The notes under the pieces were generated by a model. It worked only from the letters and a program-made list of their open reading frames with translations, made no database searches and was not told where the DNA came from. Shown here one piece after another: positions 9,354 to 16,272 of a stretch of DNA of 42,154 nucleotides. Each line of letters begins with the position of its first letter. Position 1 is the first letter of the stretch. This DNA comes from CAZHOV01 sp964534315 (lineage in GTDB: Bacteria; Bacteroidota; Bacteroidia; Chitinophagales; Saprospiraceae): the NCBI GenBank assembly GCA_964534315.1, contig CAZHOV010000024.1:1-42154 (forward strand), read 5' to 3'. The translations under genes were made by a program, and so were the position numbers.

Positions 9354-10163
9354 ATGAAAAAAATTGTTGTCTTTTCTATCTTTTTCTTAGGATTATTAAC
9401 AATGGTAAATGGGCAAGGAAACTTCCGCCTGGGATTACACGTCAGCCCTTCCATTAGTTGGATGGCGGCATTAAGCGATAATATGGTAAATAGTAATGGG
9501 TCGAATATTGGTCTGAAAGTTGGCGTGATGGGAGAGGTCGTATTTGGAGCTAATGAAAATTATGCTTTTGAAACAGGAATTGGCTTTGCCTTTAATCAGG
9601 GTGGAACCTTACTGCATACCCAAGCCGGGAAATTTTTGGCCAATTCTGAATTAAATACGCCTGCCGCTGCTGCTTTGGATGTGAATTCAGATATCCAGTA
9701 TCAGGTTCAGTTTGTTGAGATCCCGGTAGCACTTAAATTAAAGACCAGGGAATTTGCCAATCGGCTATCTTATTTTGCTAATATTCCCATGTTCTTTATT
9801 GGTATTCCCACGCGTTCCAGAGGCGATATTACCGGTGTTCCCATAGATGCAGAGGGCTCCAATCCGACTTATGCCCCGATTCCTGGTGAAACAGTAGAGG
9901 CCGAAAAAGAAAATATCGGTAAAGATGTCAATGAATTAAACCTGTCTTGGGGAATTGGTGGTGGCGTTGAATATAGTGTTGGAAGTACTACTACGATTTA
10001 TGCCGGGTTGTATTACCAAGATGGCTTTCTTGACATGACTCGTGATAAAGACACTTTTGTAGTCGATATTGATGAAGACACTGGAGCAAGATCGAAAGGT
10101 GATCAAGACGATTCAAGAGCAACCATCAATGCGATTACATTAAGGCTAGGCATATGGTTTTAA
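9354..10163 (+). CDS. Outer-membrane beta-barrel protein (PorT-like family)
   Basis: A signal peptide (MKKIVVFSIFFLGLLTMVNGQ) is followed by alternating short strands such as FRLGLHVSPSISWM, and the C-terminal strand ends in aromatic residues (LRLGIWF), as expected of a small outer-membrane barrel of the OMP_b-brl_2 type. The start is similar in style to PorT, a T9SS outer-membrane component, and the neighbour is gldB, but I cannot separate PorT from other members of this broad family. An acidic stretch (DIDEDTGARSKGDQDD) near the C-terminus is probably an extracellular loop. The stop codon overlaps that of the convergent aminotransferase gene in a shared TTAA. Confidence 0.72.
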   Translation: MKKIVVFSIFFLGLLTMVNGQGNFRLGLHVSPSISWMAALSDNMVNSNGSNIGLKVGVMGEVVFGANENYAFETGIGFAFNQGGTLLHTQAGKFLANSELNTPAAAALDVNSDIQYQVQFVEIPVALKLKTREFANRLSYFANIPMFFIGIPTRSRGDITGVPIDAEGSNPTYAPIPGETVEAEKENIGKDVNELNLSWGIGGGVEYSVGSTTTIYAGLYYQDGFLDMTRDKDTFVVDIDEDTGARSKGDQDDSRATINAITLRLGIWF

Positions 10164-11068
10164 AAATCAGCTATTGGAACACAATACGCTGACCGAATCT
10201 TTAGAAATCGCTCCCGAATGCGTTCCAGTATCCGGGAGCGATTTTTGTTTTCAATCAATCTCCCGTCAATTTCTATCACTGGAGTAAGCTCTCCCATCGT
10301 TCCGGAGGCAAAGACTTCATCGGCGTTGTAAAATTCGGAGACAGAGATATTTCGTTCTAGAGTAAGAATATCTATTTCTCTGGCTAAATCCAAGACGAGT
10401 CCCCGGGTAATGCCATTTAAGCAAGCATCTGCATGGGGGGTAAGTAGAACTCCATTTTTAACCATGAAGATATTCGTCGCATTTAGCTCTGATACAAAAC
10501 CATGGGCATCAAGCATTAGAGCATCATCGACATGGGCCAGATTTGCTTGTATTTTTGCAAGGATATTATTGAGTAGGTTATTGTGGTGAATTTTGGAATC
10601 CAAGTGTTTTGGTGAATTTCTTGCTATGGAAGAAGTAATGACTTTAATGCCCGATTCATTGTCATAAACCGGTGGTTTCCATTCTGCCAAAACAATTAAG
10701 GTACTACCTTTCTGATTGAGCCTGGGGTCCATGCCTGAGGTGATCTTGGTGCCGCGGCTGAGAGTGAGGCGGATGTGGGTGTCATCGTACATTTTATTAG
10801 CGTGGAGCGTCTGAAAAATAGCCTTTTTGATAAATTCTCTAGACGGGATATCAGAAAAAGCAAGAGCTTTAGCAGAGTAAAACAATCTATCGAGATGGCG
10901 ATCTAATAAAAAAATCCCTTTTTTATAGACTCGAAGACCTTCCCAAACAGCATCACCGCCTTGCACTACGGAGTCAAATACGGAGACTTTGGCTTCTGTT
11001 CTTGAATATAGTTGGTCTCTTACAAAAATCTGGATGTCCTGATTACGTGGGTTGAATTGTTGAAGCAT
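10160..11068 (-). CDS. Class IV PLP aminotransferase (branched-chain/D-amino acid type)
   Basis: A fold-type IV PLP enzyme of the family holding branched-chain aminotransferase (IlvE), D-alanine transaminase and aminodeoxychorismate lyase. The N-terminal part has VFDSVVQGGDAVWEGLRVY, equivalent to the D-x-G-x-x-x-x-E-x-x-R region of IlvE. The likely PLP lysine is K159 in DSKIHHNN, followed by the SELNATNIFMV and LNGITRG phosphate-binding segments. At 302 aa it is normal length. The ATG at 11068 is preferred to an in-frame TTG at 11080. It follows a MazF remnant and a sulfotransferase-like gene on the same strand. Substrate specificity cannot be assigned; biosynthetic neighbours are absent. 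Confidence 0.88.
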   Translation of the reverse strand: MLQQFNPRNQDIQIFVRDQLYSRTEAKVSVFDSVVQGGDAVWEGLRVYKKGIFLLDRHLDRLFYSAKALAFSDIPSREFIKKAIFQTLHANKMYDDTHIRLTLSRGTKITSGMDPRLNQKGSTLIVLAEWKPPVYDNESGIKVITSSIARNSPKHLDSKIHHNNLLNNILAKIQANLAHVDDALMLDAHGFVSELNATNIFMVKNGVLLTPHADACLNGITRGLVLDLAREIDILTLERNISVSEFYNADEVFASGTMGELTPVIEIDGRLIENKNRSRILERIRERFLKIRSAYCVPIADF

Positions 11069-11091
11069 GTTTTGAAGCAAAAATAGAAAGT

Positions 11092-11259
11092 TTACAGATC
11101 CATCACAATTTTTAAATTATCAACAACTTTATTCTTTAGGGAATCCGTTAATTCTCCAACTTTTTTGATCAATCTCTTTGAATCAACTACTCTTACTTGA
11201 TCAATCATTATTGCGCTATCTTTTCCTTTAGTTTTAAGCGATATGCTTTCGGCTATTTT
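11092..11259 (-). pseudogene. MazF/PemK-type toxin, C-terminal remnant
   Basis: A 55-codon open stretch with no start codon at its head begins directly after the sulfotransferase stop and ends at TAA (11092-11094). It contains DQVRVVDSKRLIKKVGEL, which matches the C-terminal (D/E)QIRT(V/I)DKxRLxxKIGxL block of MazF/PemK mRNA interferases, and is followed by a terminal helix ending KIVMDL. The N-terminal half with the RNA-binding and catalytic loops is missing, and no MazE-like antitoxin is nearby. It is therefore an inactive relic sitting between two functional genes. The family call is from memory of the motif. Confidence 0.7.
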
Positions 11260-11973
11260 TTATTTTATGGAAGATTCAAATAATACCCTATAGTATGGGA
11301 GTGCGTCTTCCAATAAAGGAAGTAAGTGATCTTCTAAAGTAAACTCTTTGTGAGGTTGGGTTTTAAACCCGGTGGATTGATGGACACTGTGATACCAGTA
11401 TTTTGCCCATACGCCATCTTCAGGTCTGGCTCCGGCGGGCCATTCCAGCATTTCTTTGAAAAAAGGAATACCTAAAGCCTTACAAACTTCTTTCAGCATG
11501 CCGGGAAGGTCTTTCAACAACTCTCCGGAATCCAATACAACAGGTTGATGCCCTTTGTCCTGAAACATCTTGAAAAGTTCATATTGTTTTTTGACCCCAA
11601 TATCCTCAATTGTCGGATTGGGAATAACCTTAGTAAAAGATCGTATGAGCAGTTTCGGGTGGCGGATTAAAAAAAAATGGTGGCAACCGTCAATGAAAGC
11701 TGGAGAGAGGTTGATATGGTGATGTGCCATATTTTTAATGAAAAAGACAGGCTTTTCTCGATTTTGGAGCAAGTGTTTGGTAACTTCCTCCAGGTCTGTT
11801 TCCATCGCGGCAATGATCTCTCCCTTCCCGGGGTGATTTGCATCCGTTTTTTCAAGGTAATAACCATAAAATGGCTCGTCCACGACACTAGTATCGGGTC
11901 GTTGAGCAAAGGAATACATTAAAGCGGTAGAGATATTACGCGGACAGGCAATGAGGTTGATACGCTTAGCCAT
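11260..11973 (-). CDS. Sulfotransferase-family P-loop protein
   Basis: The N-terminus INLIACPRNISTALMYSFAQRPDT resembles the 5'-phosphosulfate-binding P-loop of sulfotransferases, and the downstream HHFFLIRHPKLLIRSF matches the 3'-phosphate-binding R-x-P region. The length (237 aa) fits short bacterial members of the family. It would move a sulfo group from PAPS to an unknown acceptor, or bind a related nucleotide. ATG at 11973. The gene is transcribed towards the class IV aminotransferase with only a MazF remnant between. I recall plant proteins named branched-chain aminotransferase-like that fuse these two domains in this order, which suggests a functional partnership. Confidence 0.75.
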   Translation of the reverse strand: MAKRINLIACPRNISTALMYSFAQRPDTSVVDEPFYGYYLEKTDANHPGKGEIIAAMETDLEEVTKHLLQNREKPVFFIKNMAHHHINLSPAFIDGCHHFFLIRHPKLLIRSFTKVIPNPTIEDIGVKKQYELFKMFQDKGHQPVVLDSGELLKDLPGMLKEVCKALGIPFFKEMLEWPAGARPEDGVWAKYWYHSVHQSTGFKTQPHKEFTLEDHLLPLLEDALPYYRVLFESSIK

Positions 11974-12041
11974 GTTGGATTGTTAGATGAATTTTTTTTG
12001 CAAAGGTAAAAAATTCATCAACCCTATCAATCCACCGATGG

Positions 12042-12566
12042 TCAAACCATTTTCAGGAACGTACCTAAAAACCAGTTGGAATCAGCTTTAGCGAGGCGGT
12101 TTAAGGTAGCATCTGCTTTATTGGAAAAGAGTTTAAGATCTTTGATCATTTTGCAGAATTCGGCTGATTCTTTGCACTGGGCTTCAACACAAGATAGATC
12201 TTCCAGTACTTTGAGCATAGGTTCTAGTTCTTTCTTTTTCCGTTCGATGAGGATTCGACGAAAGACTTCCCACATATCTTTTTCGGCGATAAAAAATTCT
12301 TTTCGCTCTCCAGGTTTAAGTTCTTTATGTACAAGACCCCAGTTTACCAAAGCTCTTAAATTCATATTGGCATTACCTCTGGAGATTTTTAACTCTTCAA
12401 TAATTTGGTCGGCGCAAAGCGGGTGAGGAGAGATCAATAATAGCGCATGTAATTGTGCCATTGTTCTATTAATACCCCAACTTGAGGCTAGCGATCCCCA
12501 TGACTGGATGAATTTTTCTTTTCCTTCTTGAAGCTCCATGCTCATTTCTTGTGAATTAGATGCCAT
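12042..12566 (-). CDS. GbsR/MarR-type transcriptional regulator
   Basis: A winged-helix DNA-binding protein. The core reads SWGSLASSWGINRTMAQLHALLLIS, the typical N-terminal helix of the GbsR family, followed by the HTH segment DQIIEELKISRGNANMNLRALVNWGLV and a wing with KPGERKEFFIAE. The C-terminal helices probably dimerise. I chose the ATG at 12566 (174 aa); an earlier in-frame ATG at 12641 would add a basic, low-complexity head with no family match. GbsR homologues respond to choline or other small ligands, but no glycine-betaine genes are here, so the target is unknown. It lies 162 bases from gcvT and 68 bases before the sulfotransferase-like gene. Confidence 0.85.
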   Translation of the reverse strand: MASNSQEMSMELQEGKEKFIQSWGSLASSWGINRTMAQLHALLLISPHPLCADQIIEELKISRGNANMNLRALVNWGLVHKELKPGERKEFFIAEKDMWEVFRRILIERKKKELEPMLKVLEDLSCVEAQCKESAEFCKMIKDLKLFSNKADATLNRLAKADSNWFLGTFLKMV

Positions 12567-12728
12567 AAAAGATTTGTTTTTTTCTTTTCTTCTCAGCGGG
12601 TATGACCGGATAGAATTAAATAAACAATTCATCCACATCACATAAATGAAAATTGAAAAACGGGGCCAATTGTTCGCAGAACGGGAATTATTTTTTCAGG
12701 AGCTACGGCATTTTTAGTTCAAAACCTC

Positions 12729-13847
12729 CTAATTTTCAGGTTTTTGCTGGTAGAATGGAGGTTTCACCACAGTCCCCTCCAGTTTTTTCTTTCCAGCCAC
12801 GATCATGAGTTTGGTGCCCAATTCGTCATAGGGCTTATTGACATAGCCCATTCCGATGGGATAACTGAGGGAAGGGGACAAAGTACCTGAAGTAACCGCT
12901 CCGATCTGCTCACCCCGGTCGTTTTCGATGGGGTAACCCTGGCGGGGTACTCTTCTGTCATCTACCGTAAAGCCAACCAGTTTTCTGGATACGCCTTCCT
13001 GGCGTTGTTTTTTGAAGATCTCTACGCTGTTGAAGTCTCCCTTTTTCGTTTTAGTGATCCAGCCCAGTCCTGCTTCTATCGGGGAGGTCGTATCGGTAAT
13101 ATCATTTCCGTAAAGACAAAAACCCATTTCAAGGCGCAGAGTGTCTCTGGCACCTAAGCCAACGGGTTTTAAATTATACTCTTTTCCGGCTTCAAGGATG
13201 GCACTCCACAGGTCGGCTAGCTGTTCGGCATTGACATAAAGTTCAAACCCTCCTGCTCCGGTATAGCCGGTAGCGGAGATCAACACATTATCGATTTCTG
13301 CAAAGGTACCTTTGGTGAACGTGTAAAATTTAATAGTATTCAGATCCACCTTGGTAAGTTGCTGAAGGACTTTCGTGGCATTTGGGCCCTGAATAGCGAG
13401 AAGTCCGGTCTGATCAGAGATGTTGATCATTTTGGTATCAAAGGTGTTGTGTTCGCTAATCCAGTCCCAGTCTTTTTCGATATTGGAAGCATTGACGACC
13501 AGCATAAAAGCTTGTTCGCCTTCTGAGCATTGGTCTTCATCGAGGCGATAAACGAGCAGGTCATCTACTATTCCTCCGTTATGATTAGGTAGGCAGGAGT
13601 ATTGAGCCTGGCCGATAGCTAATTTGGAAGCATTGTTGGACGTAACTTTTTGAACCAGGTTAAGCGCTTCTTTTCCTCTGATGATAAATTCTCCCATATG
13701 GGACACATCAAAAATGCCGACATTATTTCTCACGGCTTGATGTTCTTCTTTGATACCGGAATAGGACACGGGCATATTATAGCCTGCAAACTCGGTCATT
13801 TTTGCTCCCAGAGCAGTATGGATGGGGGTTAAAGGTGTCTCTTTCAT
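12729..13847 (-). CDS. gcvT: Aminomethyltransferase, T protein of the glycine cleavage system
   Basis: GcvT transfers the methylene group from the aminomethyl-lipoyl H protein to tetrahydrofolate, releasing ammonia. Typical segments are HTALGAKMTEFAGYNMPVSY at the start, GIFDVSHMGEF, the folate-binding GYTGAGGFELY, and LGARDTLRLEMGFCLYG with GLGWITKTKKGDF. The 372 aa length is standard. The ATG at 13847 is chosen; an in-frame TTG at 13868 overlaps the upstream stop. Only seven bases separate it from the stop of the HEAT-cyclophilin gene, so the two are very likely cotranscribed. The P and H protein genes are not in the window. Confidence 0.96.
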   Translation of the reverse strand: MKETPLTPIHTALGAKMTEFAGYNMPVSYSGIKEEHQAVRNNVGIFDVSHMGEFIIRGKEALNLVQKVTSNNASKLAIGQAQYSCLPNHNGGIVDDLLVYRLDEDQCSEGEQAFMLVVNASNIEKDWDWISEHNTFDTKMINISDQTGLLAIQGPNATKVLQQLTKVDLNTIKFYTFTKGTFAEIDNVLISATGYTGAGGFELYVNAEQLADLWSAILEAGKEYNLKPVGLGARDTLRLEMGFCLYGNDITDTTSPIEAGLGWITKTKKGDFNSVEIFKKQRQEGVSRKLVGFTVDDRRVPRQGYPIENDRGEQIGAVTSGTLSPSLSYPIGMGYVNKPYDELGTKLMIVAGKKKLEGTVVKPPFYQQKPEN

Positions 13848-13854
13848 ATTTATT

Positions 13855-15855
13855 TTATTGAATTTCAATTTTGTTGATCAAATCTCCTCGTTCCATGGCA
13901 TTGACAACATCCATTCCTTCTTCTACTTTTCCAAAAATAGTATATCTACCATCGAGGTGTGGAGTAGGTGAATGAGTAATAAAGAATTGAGTGCATTCGG
14001 TATGCTTGCCTGCAGAGGCCATGCCAAGGTAGCCTTTTTGATTGTAGGAGCGGCCGGTGAGTTCCGAGCGGATTGTGTAGTTGAGGCTACCGTAGCCATC
14101 TCCTCTGGGGCATCCTCCCTGGATGACGAAGTTGGGTACAATACGGTGGAAGTTCTTGCCATCGTAATAGCCGGTTCTGGCCAGTTGAATGAAGTTGGCT
14201 ACTGATCCGGGGGCATCTTCCGGGAAAAAGGAAAGGATAATTTCCCCTTTTTCAGTTTTGATAATTCCTTTTGTAGTAGATTCTATCGCTTGTACGATTT
14301 TCCAGTCAATGGGGTGATTGTACGCTGGTGGTTGGTTAGAAGGAGTTTCCTGATCTCTGAAGTACGCAATAGCTTTCTGAATTTCATAATAGGTTTCGAT
14401 AGCTTGTGGCATGGGGAGGTTATTTTGGGCTTCTTTAAGGAATTCGATATCCAAAATTACCCTGGTAAAGTCGATTTGGCTATTATAAAACGTGCCACTG
14501 GCAATGGCGATCATAGCTACATCACCACTGTTGACAGCTTCTTCGAGATAACTGCCTAATTCTTTACGCACTTTTCTGCGGTTGGCACCAAAGAAATAGT
14601 CAAATCGGGGATACCGGCAGATATTGGCAATTCCCTGGACGGCGGCCGTTCGAATAACTGGAGAGGTAGAAGTAAATCCCAAATTACGGATGATTCGGTA
14701 ATTCCAGGGAAACTCTGAAAGTGCGATGAGGCAATCTGCCCGTTCGTAAGGATTGGAGGAAGTCTCAAATTTTTCTCTAAGCAGATTATTGAGGGCAGAT
14801 TTGGATTTGGAGAAGTAAGAGGGTAAGTGTCTGTTGGATGCCTGTAGCAGCTTTAATTGCACCTGCCAGGGTAGGGAATCAGTGGCTTCCCTACTGTAAA
14901 TTGTTGCATCAGCGGCAGTGCCGCTATTGAGGAAATAGGTGGCGGCGGTCCGGGCGACTTGTAGATTAGCGTCTTTTAGCAGTGGGAATATTTGTTGACT
15001 AACGGAGTCGTACTCGAAGTTGCCAAGGGCTCGGATAGCGTTGCAACGTACCCGGTAGTCCTTTTCGTTTTTCAGTAGTTGGATGAGGGTTTTTGCTGCT
15101 TTGGGTACGGCGGTTTTTCCTAAACTGATAGATAGGGCCATCCGAAGACGCGGGTCTTGTTCGCGCTTTAAAGCGGTATTGATTGCGTTGAAAAAGGTGT
15201 CGAGTTTTAGGTTGGGAATTCTGGCCAGGTAATTAGCTGCCCAGAATTGCACTTGATCCGGGAAGGAATCTTTTTCCAAAAAAGACACCATGCGTTGTGT
15301 TCCTGCAAGAGAAACGACTCCCCGGTAGCCGAACCGATAGATGCTTTTAGCCTGGCCGGTGAGCAGAATGGTGTCTTTAGTTTTATAAGTAGTGGGGGTG
15401 GCTACAAAGTTGAGGTATTCGAGGTCCCCACACTTGCCGACCGCTTCCAGGATTGCTGCATTAAAAGCATCGTATTTTCTGGTGGAGTCGTTGCGTTCGA
15501 ATGCATTTACCAGAAATGGAATTCCTTTTTTAGAACCTATTTGCCCAATGGCAAAGGCCGCTGCTTCCCGAACTTCCAAGACATTGTCATCTAGTAAGGT
15601 TGCCAGACTGTCGAGCGCTTTTTCATCTTGAACAGAACCAAAAGCCCTGGCGGCAATAAACCGGTGGGTAGGATCGGTAGATGAGAAATAGCGGATCAGA
15701 CTATCGGTAAGTTGCTGATCTTGATAGTTGAACAACGAACAGATTTTCGGACTTTTATAGTCAATTTGAATATCGGTTGGTTGTTCTTTCTTTACAGGAA
15801 CGCAGGATACCAATAATAGCATAAACAGAACAAAACCGATAAACAAATTTTTCAT
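13855..15855 (-). CDS. Lipoprotein with HEAT repeats fused to a cyclophilin-type peptidyl-prolyl isomerase
   Basis: A lipoprotein signal ends at LLVSC (C18), so the protein is anchored in the envelope. About residues 45-470 form helical HEAT-like repeats (for example AARAFGSVQDEKALDSLA and RCNAIRALGNFEYDSV). The last 140 residues are a cyclophilin domain with the conserved FHRIVPNFVIQGG, GMASAG, TQFFIT and LDGRYTIFGKV motifs, so the active-site Arg, Phe and Gln appear present. It probably folds or scaffolds periplasmic or outer-membrane proteins. The repeat-plus-isomerase arrangement is less common than stand-alone cyclophilins. It is the third gene of a probable PBP1A-membrane protein-PPIase-gcvT operon, 30 bases from the gene before it. 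Confidence 0.9.
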   Translation of the reverse strand: MKNLFIGFVLFMLLLVSCVPVKKEQPTDIQIDYKSPKICSLFNYQDQQLTDSLIRYFSSTDPTHRFIAARAFGSVQDEKALDSLATLLDDNVLEVREAAAFAIGQIGSKKGIPFLVNAFERNDSTRKYDAFNAAILEAVGKCGDLEYLNFVATPTTYKTKDTILLTGQAKSIYRFGYRGVVSLAGTQRMVSFLEKDSFPDQVQFWAANYLARIPNLKLDTFFNAINTALKREQDPRLRMALSISLGKTAVPKAAKTLIQLLKNEKDYRVRCNAIRALGNFEYDSVSQQIFPLLKDANLQVARTAATYFLNSGTAADATIYSREATDSLPWQVQLKLLQASNRHLPSYFSKSKSALNNLLREKFETSSNPYERADCLIALSEFPWNYRIIRNLGFTSTSPVIRTAAVQGIANICRYPRFDYFFGANRRKVRKELGSYLEEAVNSGDVAMIAIASGTFYNSQIDFTRVILDIEFLKEAQNNLPMPQAIETYYEIQKAIAYFRDQETPSNQPPAYNHPIDWKIVQAIESTTKGIIKTEKGEIILSFFPEDAPGSVANFIQLARTGYYDGKNFHRIVPNFVIQGGCPRGDGYGSLNYTIRSELTGRSYNQKGYLGMASAGKHTECTQFFITHSPTPHLDGRYTIFGKVEEGMDVVNAMERGDLINKIEIQ

Positions 15856-15885
15856 ATGGACTTAGCGTTATGGTAGATTGTAGCT

Positions 15886-16251
15886 CTAGTTGGCTTTTGC
15901 CTTTCGGGCATCAATAAAACTTTTTATGTAGATAATCAAAGCAAAAACATTACTAGCAACCATTAGTCCTACACGGATAATGGCGGTGGTATCTCCGTTA
16001 TTAATAGCAGAAATTAAGGGTCTGCTAACGAGGGCTAAAATTAGTAAAAAGGTAAGTAAAACAACAATATGGGCAACGACTTTATTATCCCGCTTGAAAG
16101 GCCCGGAAGCGAGTAGGAAGACCAGTCCGAAAAAGACAGGTATCAAGGCAGTTGAAAAATATTTACCATCTGTAACAACTTCCATGTATCCCCATAAGCC
16201 TAAAACAATAAGGAGCGTTGCATTAATTAAATTAGCCTGAAAAGGTTTCAT
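15886..16251 (-). CDS. Small four-helix membrane protein, unknown function
   Basis: The 121-aa protein has four predicted membrane segments (around residues 9-22, 32-50, 58-78 and 88-110) with short basic loops (FKRDNK) and a basic C-terminal tail (DARKAKAN), suggesting the tail is cytoplasmic. I recognise no catalytic motif. It starts 21 bases after the end of the PBP1A gene and ends 30 bases before the HEAT-cyclophilin gene, so it is likely part of that transcription unit. The ATG at 16251 is the only sensible start. Confidence 0.75.
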   Translation of the reverse strand: MKPFQANLINATLLIVLGLWGYMEVVTDGKYFSTALIPVFFGLVFLLASGPFKRDNKVVAHIVVLLTFLLILALVSRPLISAINNGDTTAIIRVGLMVASNVFALIIYIKSFIDARKAKAN

Positions 16252-16272
16252 TGTATATATTTAATTATAGAA

